NCBI GenBank assembly: GCA_022486585.1
Contig: JAKVKI010000002.1
Span: 50,924-114,923, forward strand
Source: Megasphaera sp.
Lineage (GTDB): Bacteria; Bacillota; Negativicutes; Veillonellales; Megasphaeraceae
Direction: 5' to 3'
Length of the DNA: 64,000 nt
The position numbers and the translations under genes were made by a program. The notes under the pieces are model-generated. The model had not been told where the DNA came from. It did not search any database and saw only the letters and a list, made by a program, of their open reading frames with translations. Below are positions 38,037 through 48,403 of this stretch, one piece after another. Position 1 is the first letter of the stretch; the number at the start of each line of letters is the position of its first letter.

Positions 38037-39440
38037 TTATTCAATATTGAAAATTTTCCCTGGATTGAGAATATTATTTGGATCCAACGCTTTTTTAATG
38101 TCCCGCATCATTTCGAGTTCATCTGGATCGGTGAATTCTTCCATGAGATGTTTACGTTTATAACCGATGCCATGTTCACCAGACAGACGGCCGCCCAGCT
38201 GGTAGATGAAGGTGTACAATTCTTGCTGGTTCTGTTTTACCCGCATATCCCAGTCTTCATAGGTCGCATCTTCATTTTTGAGGATATTAAGATGAATATT
38301 ACCATCGCCGGCATGACTGGCAATACGGGTGACTAAGCGATATTTTTGGGCTAACTGTAATATGTAATGCAACAGTTGTGGTTCTTTATCGACAGGAACG
38401 ACGACATCTTCTTTGCAAACGATGAGGCTTTCTGCACGGACCGCTTCAGCAAATGCTTTGCGGGCCTGCCAAATCTTATTGTGATCGGCGACGAGCAGGG
38501 AAGAAGCACCATTTGCAGTGCATATCTCATCGAGGGTGACTGCTTTTTCGTCTAAGTCATCTTCACTCGTTCCTTCTACTTCGACAATCAGGTAATTACC
38601 GCAATCGCTGCCTTGAAGTGTTTCGTTCAGATAGTGTTCTACTGATTTAATAGTAATGTTGTCCATATATTCTACACATGTAGGGGTAATACCGGCCTTG
38701 ATGATTTTGTTGACGACGCCGATGGCTTGCTCCGTATCATTGAATATAGCCAGCAGATCCAGCGAATACAAGGGCTTTGGTAACAGCTTTAGCGTAGCCT
38801 GTGTAACGATGCCTAGCGTGCCTTCTGAGCCGATGATGAGCTGGTCTAAGCAGTAGCCAGTGGATTGTTTCTGCAAGCGTGCTCCTAAATGGACGATATG
38901 GCCTTTAGGATTGACGACTTCAATGGCATAGACTTGATGGCGTGTCGTACCATATTTAACAGCCCGGTTGCCGCCGGCATTAGTGGCAATATTGCCACCA
39001 ATAAAACAGGAATCACCGCTGCAGGGGTCACCGGCATAGAACAGTCCTTTGTTTTCCGCTGCTTGCTGTAAGTCAGACGTACGGACGCCTGGTTCAACGA
39101 CGGCATAAAGGGCATTTTCATTGATTTCTAAAATGCGATTCATTTTTTCCAAGGATAAGACGATGCCACCGCAGGTCGGCACAGCACCACAAGCCAGACC
39201 GGTACCGGCGCCGCGAGGAACAACCGGGAAATGCCCTGCATTAGCCAGGCGCACAACAGCAGCGACTTGTTCTGCCGTTTCTGCGAAGACGACTGCTTCC
39301 GGCATATGGTGGTAAGCCGGGTCTGTTACTTCATCATGCGAATAGGGCTGCATCAAGTCTGGATCAGTTTGGACATTTTTGGTCCCGACGATGGCTTTTA
39401 ATTTTTCAAGCATTTCTGTTGATACTTTTTCATATTTCAT
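38037..39440 (-). CDS. FAD-linked oxidase (GlcD / D-lactate dehydrogenase type)
   Basis: 467 residues. Oxidises a 2-hydroxyacid such as D-lactate or glycolate; in Megasphaera-type anaerobes such enzymes work with electron-transfer flavoprotein in lactate use (family knowledge). FAD-binding PCMH domain with VPRGAGTGLACGAVPT and GGNIATNAGGNRAVKYG (about 75-165); C-terminal domain with HAGDGNIHLNIL and LSGEHGIGYKRKHLM. ATG behind AGGAGGT. No etfAB or permease gene adjoins it, so the physiological acceptor and substrate remain inferred. Confidence 0.9.
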   Translation of the reverse strand: MKYEKVSTEMLEKLKAIVGTKNVQTDPDLMQPYSHDEVTDPAYHHMPEAVVFAETAEQVAAVVRLANAGHFPVVPRGAGTGLACGAVPTCGGIVLSLEKMNRILEINENALYAVVEPGVRTSDLQQAAENKGLFYAGDPCSGDSCFIGGNIATNAGGNRAVKYGTTRHQVYAIEVVNPKGHIVHLGARLQKQSTGYCLDQLIIGSEGTLGIVTQATLKLLPKPLYSLDLLAIFNDTEQAIGVVNKIIKAGITPTCVEYMDNITIKSVEHYLNETLQGSDCGNYLIVEVEGTSEDDLDEKAVTLDEICTANGASSLLVADHNKIWQARKAFAEAVRAESLIVCKEDVVVPVDKEPQLLHYILQLAQKYRLVTRIASHAGDGNIHLNILKNEDATYEDWDMRVKQNQQELYTFIYQLGGRLSGEHGIGYKRKHLMEEFTDPDELEMMRDIKKALDPNNILNPGKIFNIE

Positions 39441-39625
39441 GGAGCGTACCTCCTGTGTATAAGAATATCATAGGTTCTCTTTTATTATATAGAAAGGAAC
39501 GGATTTTTTAAAGTCAATTCGATAAAAAACATAAAACCCCCTTTATCTTGCTTGAAAATAAAGGTATACTATAGATTAAGGCTTTTATAGGAGCCTGTGT
39601 TTTTTAAAGGAGCTGAGTCATAAGG

Positions 39626-39949
39626 GTGAGACAGACCGGACGGCGTCAACCGGATGTGCAGGATAGACGGCGGTTGCGCAGGAAAAAAAAGACGGTGTGG
39701 ACCAAGTATAGGATCTGCATCCTCTTTATATTGATTTTCGGCGGCTTATTTCTCAGTACTAAACTATATCAATTATGGGAAATCCATCAGGATATGGGGC
39801 AGACCTTGCGGCAAGAGCAGGAATTAAAAGAAGAGAATGACAGACTCAAGGCCAGAAAGGATCAAGCCAGCGATCCCAATGAAATCGCCCAAAAGGCGCG
39901 GCAGGAATTCGGATTAGCAAAACCTGGGGAAATTCCTTATAGGCGCTGA
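39626..39949 (+). CDS. FtsB/DivIC-family septum formation initiator
   Basis: 107 residues. Basic N-terminus, one membrane helix (about 30-48) and a coiled-coil (about 55-80, EIHQDMGQTLRQEQELKEEN) ending GLAKPGEIPYR, the classical DivIC/FtsB tail. Bitopic divisome protein. GTG start 39626 with AAAGGAG 13 bases upstream; start is less certain than the rest. First of the conserved divIC-S1-...-tilS-hpt-ftsH order. Confidence 0.9.
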   Translation: MRQTGRRQPDVQDRRRLRRKKKTVWTKYRICILFILIFGGLFLSTKLYQLWEIHQDMGQTLRQEQELKEENDRLKARKDQASDPNEIAQKARQEFGLAKPGEIPYRR

Positions 39950-40058
39950 AGGAATCAGCAGATTTGGATTTAACGATTGAATTTTTCATCGTTTATGAGT
40001 ATAATGTGTTCATACGCTTATCAGCTATGCTGAAAAAACAAGGAGGATCACAACCAGC

Positions 40059-40502
40059 ATGACAATCGAAGTAGGCAGTGTGTTAGAAGGTACCGTAACA
40101 GGAATCACAAAATTTGGCGCGTTCGTAGAACTGCCGGACAAGAAAGTGGGATTAGTCCATATTTCTGAAGTCGCTAATGAGTATGTAAAAGATGTACATG
40201 ATTTTTTGAAGGTGCAGGACAAAGTGACGGTCAAAGTCTTGTCAGTGGATGATAAAGGGAAAATTGCCCTTTCTATCAAACGGGCGCAGGAAACGGCGCC
40301 GGCACCGGAAAAAAAGGAATTTCGTCCCCATCGCGAATTTCGCCAGCGTCACGGATTTGATTCAAACCGCCGTTCGTCCGGACCAGTGTCATTTGAAGAC
40401 CGACTCAGCAAATTCATGAAAGAAAGTGATGAACGTCTCATGGATTTGAAACGGAATACGGAATCGAAACGTGGCGGCCGTGGCGCCCGGCATGCTGATT
40501 GA
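40059..40502 (+). CDS. S1 domain RNA-binding protein (YabR-like)
   Basis: 147 residues. One S1 domain (residues 1-75: VGSVLEGTVTGITKFGAFVE, VGLVHISEV, KVKVLSVD, KIALSIK) followed by a charged, Arg-rich tail that ends in a GRGAR-like segment. Binds RNA; Bacillus YabR holds the same place after divIC. ATG behind AAGGAGG. The next gene is separated by a terminator. Confidence 0.92.
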   Translation: MTIEVGSVLEGTVTGITKFGAFVELPDKKVGLVHISEVANEYVKDVHDFLKVQDKVTVKVLSVDDKGKIALSIKRAQETAPAPEKKEFRPHREFRQRHGFDSNRRSSGPVSFEDRLSKFMKESDERLMDLKRNTESKRGGRGARHAD

Positions 40503-40531
40503 TTTTGTATCCTGGCAATCATAAGGCAGCC

Positions 40532-40568
40532 AAAGAGTATTCCTCAGGGGAATGCTCTTTTTGTTTTT
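40532..40568 (+). terminator. Intrinsic terminator after the S1 gene
   Basis: 12-bp stem AAAGAGTATTCC / GGAATGCTCTTT with one wobble, then TTGTTTTT. Confidence 0.88.
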
Positions 40569-40604
40569 ATCATGAGGCCGCTGAGGTCCGATGAGGTGTT
40601 TACC

Positions 40605-41531
40605 ATGAATCACGATGAATATGCAGTTATTGATATAGGTTCAAATTCCCTGCGGTTGATGAAGGGCTGGCAGGATGAACCTGGCATTTGGAAATTTACG
40701 CCTAAGTTATTGGCGACGACCCGTTTAGGGAAATATATAGATACGACAAAACGGTTATCTCCTGAAGGAATGGAAGAATCATTTGCTGCAATGGAACAAT
40801 GGCAGCCACTTCTTGAAGGCGTGCCGGTCTGTGCCGTAGCGACCAGTGCTGTCCGTGAAGCTCGTGACGGCAAAGCCTTTTTGGCAGAAGTACGGGCTCG
40901 GTTTGGCTGGCATTGTCGTGCCGTGTCAGGAATAGAAGAAGCCTCTTTGAGTTTTTGCGGGGCCGCATCAACGGTGCCTCCTAAAACAATTGTAGCAGTG
41001 CTTGATATTGGCGGCGGCAGTAGTGAAGTAGCCGTTGGTGCTGCCGGCATCGTTCGGTGGAGCCATAGCTATCCTATGGGTGCCGTCCGGTTCACTAAGA
41101 ATGACTTGATGACGGAAGCTGATATTCATGAATTAGAAAGTCACTGCCTGTCTGCGTGGCTTCCCATGAAAGTTCGGCCGACCCTTCTTATCGGGGTTGG
41201 TGGCACGCTGACTACGTTGGCGGCAATGGATATGGAATTGGCTGAATATGATCCTGAACGCATTGAAGGATATACCGTTACGCTGGGACGACTGTCTCGT
41301 CATATTGAAAAATTGAGCCACATGACGCCGGAACAGCGCCGTCATGTGCCGGGATTGCAGCCTCGACGCAGTGATATTATTATTGCCGGCTTAGTTATTG
41401 CCCGGTCTTTTCTGATGAATTACGGTATTAGTGAACTAACTGTGAGTGAAAAAGATTTGATGGAAGGCGTATTCTATCGCCATTCTTTCCATGATGCAGC
41501 ATGGCGTCATACTGGCAGGAATCGGCTATGA
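40605..41531 (+). CDS. ppx: Ppx/GppA phosphatase family protein
   Basis: 308 residues. Exopolyphosphatase or pppGpp phosphatase of the actin-like ASKHA fold: phosphate loop VIDIGSNSLRLM, second loop LDIGGGSSEVAVG, ATSAVREARDG. Start ATG 40605 behind GAGGTG; an upstream ATG at 40572 lacks a site and lies at the terminator end. Short form without the C-terminal HD domain, so polyP versus pppGpp preference is open. Its stop overlaps the tilS start (ATGA). Confidence 0.9.
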   Translation: MNHDEYAVIDIGSNSLRLMKGWQDEPGIWKFTPKLLATTRLGKYIDTTKRLSPEGMEESFAAMEQWQPLLEGVPVCAVATSAVREARDGKAFLAEVRARFGWHCRAVSGIEEASLSFCGAASTVPPKTIVAVLDIGGGSSEVAVGAAGIVRWSHSYPMGAVRFTKNDLMTEADIHELESHCLSAWLPMKVRPTLLIGVGGTLTTLAAMDMELAEYDPERIEGYTVTLGRLSRHIEKLSHMTPEQRRHVPGLQPRRSDIIIAGLVIARSFLMNYGISELTVSEKDLMEGVFYRHSFHDAAWRHTGRNRL

Positions 41532-42511
41532 TGCAGGCGGTAGAAGCGTTTTGTCTGCATCATGAGTTAATACATGAAGGTGACCACATCGTCGTGGCCT
41601 GCTCGGGAGGGCCTGATTCATTAGCACTTTTGGATATTATGGCCCGATTGAAAGATACGTATCATCTTCAGATTACAGCCTGCTATATCCATCATGGCAT
41701 CCGTCAGGCTGCTGATACGGAAGTTGCTGTAGTCCGTCGTGAAGCGCATAAGCGGGGCTGTGATTTTATTTGGCATTATGTCAATGTGCCGGCATTGGCT
41801 TTATGGCGGCATGAGTCGGAAGAAGCGACAGGACGGGCGGAACGGTATCGGCTGTTGCGACGGACTGCTGAAGATTGCGGTGCTACAGCCATCGCGGTGG
41901 CTCATCATCGCAATGATCAGGCAGAGACAGTCTTGCTCCATCTGTTACGAGGCAGCGGCCTGGCCGGACTGGGAGGGATGCGTCCTCGCAGCGGCTTGAT
42001 TATCCGTCCCTTTTTAGCCGTGAGCCGCAGGGACATACAGTTGTATGTCCGCAGCCGGCAGTTGGTTCCATGCATAGATGAAACAAATGCTTCAAGGGCC
42101 TATACGCGCAACCGCATCCGTCTGGATTTGCTGCCGGAATTACAAGCGTATAATCCGGCCGTTGTGGACGACTTGGATCGGCTGGCACGCATTATCCGGG
42201 CCGATGATGATTTCATCAGTCAGGAAGCCAAACGGCGTTATGAAACATATATACAGCGCAGTCAGGGACTGCTGTCATTGCCTAAAAAGGAACTTTTGGC
42301 AGAGCCAGCAGCCATTAAGCGACGGTTGATTCGTTTGCTTTTAGAAGAATGGACAGGCAGCAGCCTGGATATTCCGTTCATCTGGGTGGAAACCTTGCTT
42401 CAGCTGGCAGCTAAAGGAGCTCGTAAGGAATTCCGTACTAAACGGTTCCGTGCGTATACGACATATACTGATTTATGTCTTGCCCATGCCGTAGGCAGGT
42501 GCAAAAAATAA
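41528..42511 (+). CDS. tilS: tRNA(Ile)-lysidine synthase, short form
   Basis: 327 residues. Converts the wobble C of tRNA-Ile(CAU) to lysidine. PP-loop ACSGGPDSLALL near residue 25; YIHHGIRQAADTE, AHHRNDQAETVLLHLLRGSGLAGL. It lacks most of the extra C-terminal domains of longer TilS (about 430-460 residues), like the compact Aquifex enzyme. Start 41528, four bases inside ppx, with AGGAA upstream; the ATG at 41501 is an alternative. Confidence 0.95.
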   Translation: MMQAVEAFCLHHELIHEGDHIVVACSGGPDSLALLDIMARLKDTYHLQITACYIHHGIRQAADTEVAVVRREAHKRGCDFIWHYVNVPALALWRHESEEATGRAERYRLLRRTAEDCGATAIAVAHHRNDQAETVLLHLLRGSGLAGLGGMRPRSGLIIRPFLAVSRRDIQLYVRSRQLVPCIDETNASRAYTRNRIRLDLLPELQAYNPAVVDDLDRLARIIRADDDFISQEAKRRYETYIQRSQGLLSLPKKELLAEPAAIKRRLIRLLLEEWTGSSLDIPFIWVETLLQLAAKGARKEFRTKRFRAYTTYTDLCLAHAVGRCKK

Positions 42512-42557
42512 TATAATATTACATTTCTTAGTACTACTATTCCAGGAGGAAATCGAT

Positions 42558-43097
42558 ATGCATAAAGACCTGCAAGAAATCCTATTGACAGAAGAACAAA
42601 TTCATGCACGTGTACAAGAATTAGGAGCCCGCATTACGGCAGATTATGCAGGAAAAAAAATTCTTATGTGCGGTATTTTAAAAGGAGCCGTTACTTTTTT
42701 TACCGATTTAGCGCGAGCTATTGACGGTCCGGTCCTCTTTGATTTCATGAGTTGCTCTAGTTATGGTGCATCAGCGCAGTCGTCAGGTTTCGTTAAAATC
42801 CGCAAGGATTTGGATAGTGAAGTAAAAGGACAGGATATTCTTATCGTTGAAGACATTATCGATACAGGCGTTACACTTCATAAGTTAGTACCTCTTTTGG
42901 AAGACCGGGGAGCGCATTCTGTCAAATTGGCAACCTTGTTGAGCAAGCCGGCTCGCCGTAAAGTCGATGTTCCTGTTGATTATAACGGCTTTGAAATTCC
43001 CGACGCTTTTGTTGTGGGCTATGGCCTTGATTATGACGGCAGGTATCGCAACCTTCCATATATCGGTGTTTTGAAAGAAGAAATATACACGAAATAG
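42558..43097 (+). CDS. hpt: Hypoxanthine phosphoribosyltransferase
   Basis: 179 residues. Salvages hypoxanthine (and guanine) with PRPP. PRPP loop ILIVEDIIDTGVTL (about 96-109); KGAVTFFTDLARAI and the C-terminal VVGYGLDYDGRYRNLPYIG motif are typical. ATG behind CAGGAGG. In the classical tilS-hpt-ftsH order. Confidence 0.97.
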   Translation: MHKDLQEILLTEEQIHARVQELGARITADYAGKKILMCGILKGAVTFFTDLARAIDGPVLFDFMSCSSYGASAQSSGFVKIRKDLDSEVKGQDILIVEDIIDTGVTLHKLVPLLEDRGAHSVKLATLLSKPARRKVDVPVDYNGFEIPDAFVVGYGLDYDGRYRNLPYIGVLKEEIYTK

Positions 43098-43155
43098 GAT
43101 GCATAGTCGGACCTGTTACGGGTATGACGTACTTCTTGATTTTGCATAAAAGATG

Positions 43156-43184
43156 TTGTTGCTTTTGAAGAAGTGTGGTAATAT
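43156..43184 (+). promoter_or_regulatory. Promoter of ftsH
   Basis: TTGTTG, 17-bp spacer, TAATAT, about 60 bp before the start codon. Confidence 0.6.
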
Positions 43185-43243
43185 AAGCATGTATTGGTTG
43201 GATTACACAAAATTCACATAGATTTTATGAAAGGAGCTATATC

Positions 43244-45196
43244 TTGAGCAAATTTGTGCGTAACGTAAGTCTGTACTTACTTATTATTATCGTTGCTGTA
43301 TCGATTATTGATGCCTTTACAACAAATAAGGCTGATAAATCGGAAATTTCCTATACGAATTTTTTGAATCAGGTACAGCAGAAGAAAGTTGATGCTATCC
43401 AAATCACAGCGGATCATGCCATTGTCGGGCAGTTGAAAGATGGGACCTCCTTTACTTCCTATGCTCCTACAGATACGTCGCTCATGCCGGCGTTGCGGGA
43501 TGCCGAAGTCAATGTCATCGCGAAGCCGCCGGAACAACCGTCGTGGTGGATGAACATGTTGACGTCTGTGTTGCCTATTTTGATCCTCATTGGCGTTTGG
43601 TTCTTTATTATGCAGCAGACTCAGGGCGGTGGCGGCCGGGTCATGAACTTTGGCAAGAGCCATGCTAAAATGCATGGTGAAGGAAAAATCAAAGTTTCCT
43701 TCAAGGATGTAGCAGGTGAAGATGAAGCGAAGGAAGAATTGGCTGAAATCGTAGAATTCCTGCGAAATCCTAGCAAATACAATAATATTGGTGCTAAAAT
43801 CCCGAAAGGCGTACTGCTTTTCGGCCCTCCGGGCACAGGCAAGACCTTGCTGGCTCGTGCTGTAGCTGGCGAAGCTGGTGTACCTTTCTTTAGTATCAGC
43901 GGCTCTGACTTTGTCGAAATGTTTGTTGGTGTTGGTGCTTCTCGTGTGCGCGATCTCTTTGCTCAGGCTAAGAAAAACGCACCCTGTATCGTCTTTATCG
44001 ATGAAATCGATGCAGTTGGCCGTCAGCGTGGTGCCGGTCTTGGCGGTGGCCATGATGAACGGGAACAGACACTGAATCAACTGTTAGTTGAAATGGATGG
44101 GTTCGGTGCAAACGAAGGTATCATTACGATTGCGGCAACGAACCGTCCGGATATCCTTGATCCGGCATTACTCCGTCCAGGACGTTTTGACCGTCAGATT
44201 ACTGTCGATCGACCGGACCTGCGGGGACGTCGTGCTATTCTTGAAGTCCATGCCAAGGGCAAACCGCTCGGCAAGGATGTAGATCTTGGTATTATTGCCA
44301 AGAAGACGCCTGGGTTTACTGGTGCTGATTTAGGTAATCTGCTCAATGAAGCAGCACTGTTGGCAGCCCGGGAAAATAAAAAAGTCATTAATATGCCTGA
44401 ATTGGAAGAAGCCAGTGAAAAAGTATGCTTTGGACCAGAACGGCGCAGCCATGTCATCAGTGATAAAGAAAAACGGCTCACTGCAGTTCACGAATCAGGT
44501 CATGCGCTCATTGCATATTTACTGCCTGAGGCAGATCCGGTCCATAAGGTCACTATCATCCCGCGCGGTCGTGCTGGCGGCTATACGATGATGCTGCCTG
44601 AAGAAGATCGGTCCTATGAAACCAAATCGTATTATTTGGCACAGATTCGTGTTGCTTTAGGCGGACGAGCTGCTGAAGAAATCGTTTTCAACGAAATCAG
44701 CAGTGGTGCTTCTGGCGATTTGCAGAGTGTGACCCGTATTGTCCGTCAAATGATCACACGGCTGGGTATGAGTACCAAGCTCGGCCCGATGGTTTTTGGG
44801 GAACAACAGGAACAAGTATTCTTAGGTAAAAATTTAGGGCATGATCGCAATTATGGCGAAGGTGTTGCCGAATTGATCGATAAGGAAATGCATGATATCG
44901 TGTCAGAAGCATATGCTGATACGTTGCGCATCTTGCGGACCCATCTCGATGCATTGAAACATATGGCAGATGCCCTCATAGAAGTAGAAACGATCAATCA
45001 TCAACAAGTTGATAACTTAGTGCAGTATGGTACCTTACAAGGTCCTGAAGATAAAAAGGACACAGACGATGCTAAAGATACGGATGCCGACGCTAACGTA
45101 CCTTCAGCGGATGATTCAGCTAAGCAGGCTGAACCAGAAGCACATGTGGAAATCAGTCCATGGGGAAATGCAGTACCCAGTGATTCAAAAGAATAG
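43244..45196 (+). CDS. ftsH: ATP-dependent zinc metalloprotease FtsH
   Basis: 650 residues, TTG start behind AAGGAG. Membrane-bound AAA+ protease for quality control. Two membrane helices (about 7-25 and 103-123), Walker [12 protein letters not shown] (about 196-206), Walker [10 protein letters not shown], second region of homology [19 protein letters not shown], zinc motif HESGHAL. The last 50 residues form an acidic, Asp-rich tail ([16 protein letters not shown]), probably disordered. Followed by a terminator. Confidence 0.98.
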   Translation: MSKFVRNVSLYLLIIIVAVSIIDAFTTNKADKSEISYTNFLNQVQQKKVDAIQITADHAIVGQLKDGTSFTSYAPTDTSLMPALRDAEVNVIAKPPEQPSWWMNMLTSVLPILILIGVWFFIMQQTQGGGGRVMNFGKSHAKMHGEGKIKVSFKDVAGEDEAKEELAEIVEFLRNPSKYNNIGAKIPKGVLLFGPPGTGKTLLARAVAGEAGVPFFSISGSDFVEMFVGVGASRVRDLFAQAKKNAPCIVFIDEIDAVGRQRGAGLGGGHDEREQTLNQLLVEMDGFGANEGIITIAATNRPDILDPALLRPGRFDRQITVDRPDLRGRRAILEVHAKGKPLGKDVDLGIIAKKTPGFTGADLGNLLNEAALLAARENKKVINMPELEEASEKVCFGPERRSHVISDKEKRLTAVHESGHALIAYLLPEADPVHKVTIIPRGRAGGYTMMLPEEDRSYETKSYYLAQIRVALGGRAAEEIVFNEISSGASGDLQSVTRIVRQMITRLGMSTKLGPMVFGEQQEQVFLGKNLGHDRNYGEGVAELIDKEMHDIVSEAYADTLRILRTHLDALKHMADALIEVETINHQQVDNLVQYGTLQGPEDKKDTDDAKDTDADANVPSADDSAKQAEPEAHVEISPWGNAVPSDSKE

Positions 45197-45214
45197 TACA
45201 GTAGTTGGAATAGG

Positions 45215-45246
45215 AGCCGTGACCTTGTGTTACGGCTTTTGTTTTA
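45215..45246 (+). terminator. Intrinsic terminator after ftsH
   Basis: AGCCGTGA / TTACGGCT-type stem followed by TTTTGTTTTA. Confidence 0.85.
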
Positions 45247-45295
45247 TTATGGATATATTTGGTCAGTAAAATGTAGCGTTTCGTTATAAGCACTA

Positions 45296-45323
45296 TTGAC
45301 AGTATATTCGTATATGTTACAAT
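45296..45323 (+). promoter_or_regulatory. Promoter of birA
   Basis: Perfect TTGACA, 16-bp spacer, TACAAT. A hairpin (AAATGG..CCATTT, 45355-45381) lies in the leader; no classical BirA operator is evident. Confidence 0.7.
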
Positions 45324-45411
45324 TTATACGATGATAAGTTATATGAATGATTAAAATGGATGGTTGTAGCCATTCCATTTAGCTTATTAAATATATGGCA
45401 GAGGTGAAATT

Positions 45412-46386
45412 ATGAGACAAGATATCCTAGACTATTTACTGGCTCACCAAGGTGAATTTGTATCAGGACAAAAAATATCGGAACAGTTTGGAATATCGCG
45501 AACAGCTGTGTGGAAACATATTCATGTATTGAAAGAACGGGGATACGTGATCGAATCATTTACAAAAAAAGGCTATTGCTTGAAAGAAGCGCCAGAATTA
45601 TTGCAGCCTGATGAGATTACTAATAATCTCCGGACGAAAGTATTGGGACATAAGATTTTCTATTATGAAAAAATTGATTCTACGAATAATATTGCTAAAA
45701 AATTGGCTAATGAACAGGCACCAGAAGGGACTATTGTTATTTCAGAAGAACAGACTGGTGGCCGGGGGCGTTTGAATCGCTCTTATTTTTCACCCTTTGC
45801 CAAGGGCCTTTGGTTTTCCCTTATTTTACGTCCCGATTTTTCGCCAGTAGAAATATCGAAAATGACCTTGCTTGCTGCAGTAGCGCTGACTAAAGCATTT
45901 CATAAGATGGGATTGACCAGCTGTGCTATTAAATGGCCTAATGACATTCTTGTGAAAGGTCATAAACTTGTGGGAATATTGACGGAACTTAATGCATCAG
46001 CTGAAAAGATCAATTATCTGATCATGGGAATTGGCATCAATACAGATATTACTCGTAAAAATCTGCCTCATGAATTACAGCGGACAACGACGAGTTTTGC
46101 TATGGAAAAAGTACCGGTCCGTCGTACAGAATTGTTACAAGAAGTACTAGTGCAATTAGAACAGCAGTATGATTTAGCTAAAGAAGCAGGGTTTGCCCCT
46201 ATACTGGAAGAATGGAAGACCTTGTCTTGTACACTGGGACAGGATGTCGAAGTATCATCTGTAGATACGTCATTTCATGGCAAGGCTGTTGACTTAGATG
46301 ATAATGGCAATTTAATAGTCTATACAGAAAAAGGTCCGCAAAAAGTTATTGCTGGTGATATTCACGTTCGGCCATGTAAAGCATAA
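45412..46386 (+). CDS. birA: Biotin-protein ligase / biotin operon repressor
   Basis: 324 residues. N-terminal winged helix (SGQKISEQFGISRTAVWKHI, about 18-37) marks the repressor type; the ligase domain has the biotinyl-AMP loop GGRGRLNRSYFSP, KWPNDILV and the C-terminal SH3-like cap. Attaches biotin to carboxylase or decarboxylase carrier proteins. ATG behind CAGAGGTG. No biotin synthesis genes are nearby. A weak promoter precedes the next gene. Confidence 0.96.
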   Translation: MRQDILDYLLAHQGEFVSGQKISEQFGISRTAVWKHIHVLKERGYVIESFTKKGYCLKEAPELLQPDEITNNLRTKVLGHKIFYYEKIDSTNNIAKKLANEQAPEGTIVISEEQTGGRGRLNRSYFSPFAKGLWFSLILRPDFSPVEISKMTLLAAVALTKAFHKMGLTSCAIKWPNDILVKGHKLVGILTELNASAEKINYLIMGIGINTDITRKNLPHELQRTTTSFAMEKVPVRRTELLQEVLVQLEQQYDLAKEAGFAPILEEWKTLSCTLGQDVEVSSVDTSFHGKAVDLDDNGNLIVYTEKGPQKVIAGDIHVRPCKA

Positions 46387-46516
46387 GTGACGATTCTCTC
46401 TCTTTCTTGTAAAAATATGGGGCTGATTTATCGTAAAGGTCTATTCAAGGGCGGAAAACTCTGTTATTATATTAGGCATGAATTACTTCATATTTTATTA
46501 GGGGAGATAGCAAGTT

Positions 46517-47281
46517 ATGTTATTAGTAATCGATGTAGGGAATACCAATATCGTGCTCGGCGTTTTCAGAGGCGAAGAACTGCTGGATCATTGGCGGGTA
46601 TCGACAAACCGGCTGCGTACGAACGATGAATACGGTGTGTTAATCCGCAACCTGTTCTATTTGAATGGGGTGAATTCAGAAGAAATTGATGCTATTATCA
46701 TTTCTTCGGTTGTACCTCCTGTTATGCCAACACTGGAACGGATGTGTCAGCGTTACTTTGGCTTAGTGCCATTGGTTATCGGACCTGGTGTTAAGACTGG
46801 CATGGATATTAAATACGACAATCCCCGCGAAGTCGGCGCTGATCGTATTGTCAATGCCGTAGCAGCCTATGAAAAATACGGCGGCCCGGTTATTATTATT
46901 GATTTCGGAACAGCGACGACATTTTGTGCTGTCGATAAAAAAGGAAACTATCTCGGCGGTTCGATTTGCCCGGGAATTGGTATTTCTACGGAAGCGTTGG
47001 TACAGCGTACGGCTAAATTACCTCGTATTGAGTTGCGTCGTACGAAACATGTTATTTGCCGCAATACAGTTGAAAGTATGCAGGCAGGTGTTTATTATGG
47101 TTTCGTAGGACAGGTTGACGGGTTAGTGGAACGTATGCGCAAGGAATTGGGCAGTAAAGCTAAGGTTGTTGCAACAGGCGGCCTTGCCGTTGTAATTGCA
47201 CCGGAAACAAAAAATATTGATGTCGTTGAACCGATGCTGACATTGGAAGGATTGCGTATTATTTATGAACGCAATTGTTAA
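46517..47281 (+). CDS. coaX: Type III pantothenate kinase
   Basis: 254 residues. First step of CoA synthesis, feedback-resistant type. ASKHA-fold motifs: N-terminal [65 protein letters not shown] behind GGGGAG. The dusB start lies 17 bases before its stop, so the two are coupled. Confidence 0.97.
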   Translation: MLLVIDVGNTNIVLGVFRGEELLDHWRVSTNRLRTNDEYGVLIRNLFYLNGVNSEEIDAIIISSVVPPVMPTLERMCQRYFGLVPLVIGPGVKTGMDIKYDNPREVGADRIVNAVAAYEKYGGPVIIIDFGTATTFCAVDKKGNYLGGSICPGIGISTEALVQRTAKLPRIELRRTKHVICRNTVESMQAGVYYGFVGQVDGLVERMRKELGSKAKVVATGGLAVVIAPETKNIDVVEPMLTLEGLRIIYERNC

Positions 47282-48254
47282 GCCTGTATCTATCGGAACG
47301 GTATCGTTGGATATACCGGTAATCCTGGCACCGATGGCCGGTGTCTGTGATATGCCGTACCGCGTCATTGCTCGTCGCTATGGCGCGGCTTTAGTTTGTA
47401 CAGAAATGGTCAGTGCTAACGGCATATGGTATCATAATGGTCACACCAATGATATGCTGCACATAAATAAAGATGAACATCCGTTATCCATGCAGATCTT
47501 TGGTTCTGAACCCAAGGCGATGGCCTATGCTGCGGCTGCTGTAGAAGAAGCAGGTGCCGATATCGTTGATATCAATATGGGATGCCCTGTGAAAAAAGTT
47601 GTCAAAAACGGCGAAGGGTCAGCACTCATGAATGATTTGCCTCGGGCCGGTGCCATCATTGCGGCTGTAGTCCAGGCAGTATCCATTCCTGTGACAGTTA
47701 AAATGCGTACAGGCTGGGATGACCAGTCATTTACAGCGCCAGAGCTGGCACAACGGGCCGAACAGGCTGGTGCGGCGGCAGTAACGATTCATGGTCGTAC
47801 ACGGGAACAATTTTATAGCGGCCGTGCGGATATAACGAAGATAAAACAGGTAGTAGATGCCGTTTCTATTCCTGTTATCGGCAACGGTGATATTGTAGAT
47901 GGCCCGACAGCAGCGAACATGTTTGCCCAGACAGGGTGCCAAGCGGTTATGATTGGGCGTGGTGCGCAGGGAAATCCCTGGGTATTTCCGCAAATCATTC
48001 ATTATCTTACAACAGGCAAAGTCTTGACACCACCGGGACCGCAAGAACGATATAGACAGATCTTAGCACATTTTCAAGCATTGATCGACTATAAGGGCGA
48101 GTACACAGGACTAAGGGAAATGCGTTCACATGCATCATGGTATACAAAAGGAATGCATGGATCGGCGGCGTTGCGCGAACGGATGAACCGAACGCGTTCG
48201 GTTGAAGAATTCAAGAATTGTATCATAGATATGATGAGCAATTGCAGCCGTTAG
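47265..48254 (+). CDS. dusB: tRNA-dihydrouridine synthase
   Basis: 329 residues. FMN enzyme that reduces uridines in tRNA. TIM-barrel start [15 protein letters not shown], catalytic cysteine in [35 protein letters not shown], and GNGDIVDG near the phosphate site. The DusB subtype is assigned from overall similarity and its place before greA-lysS. Confidence 0.95.
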   Translation: MNAIVKPVSIGTVSLDIPVILAPMAGVCDMPYRVIARRYGAALVCTEMVSANGIWYHNGHTNDMLHINKDEHPLSMQIFGSEPKAMAYAAAAVEEAGADIVDINMGCPVKKVVKNGEGSALMNDLPRAGAIIAAVVQAVSIPVTVKMRTGWDDQSFTAPELAQRAEQAGAAAVTIHGRTREQFYSGRADITKIKQVVDAVSIPVIGNGDIVDGPTAANMFAQTGCQAVMIGRGAQGNPWVFPQIIHYLTTGKVLTPPGPQERYRQILAHFQALIDYKGEYTGLREMRSHASWYTKGMHGSAALRERMNRTRSVEEFKNCIIDMMSNCSR

Positions 48255-48284
48255 TTTTTACGTAGTGTATACCCTTGTCTTTTG

Positions 48285-48313
48285 TTGACATAGCTTGAAG
48301 ATACGAATATAAT
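48285..48313 (+). promoter_or_regulatory. Consensus promoter of greA-lysS
   Basis: TTGACA, 17-bp spacer, TATAAT: a perfect match to the sigma-A consensus, the best in the window. A hairpin (AAATAGTG / CACTATTT, 48339-48368) lies in the leader. Confidence 0.9.
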
Positions 48314-48403
48314 TAAAGTTACGTTAAAAATAATAACTAAATAGTGCCAAGGCATCTTGACACTATTTCTATTTGTCATCATCTTAAAAAAGGAGTACCG
48401 GAC

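Noticed and set aside
38037..39440. Shadow ORFs on the plus strand across the FAD oxidase gene
   Set aside because: They lie opposite a well-conserved enzyme and show no motif or ribosome site.
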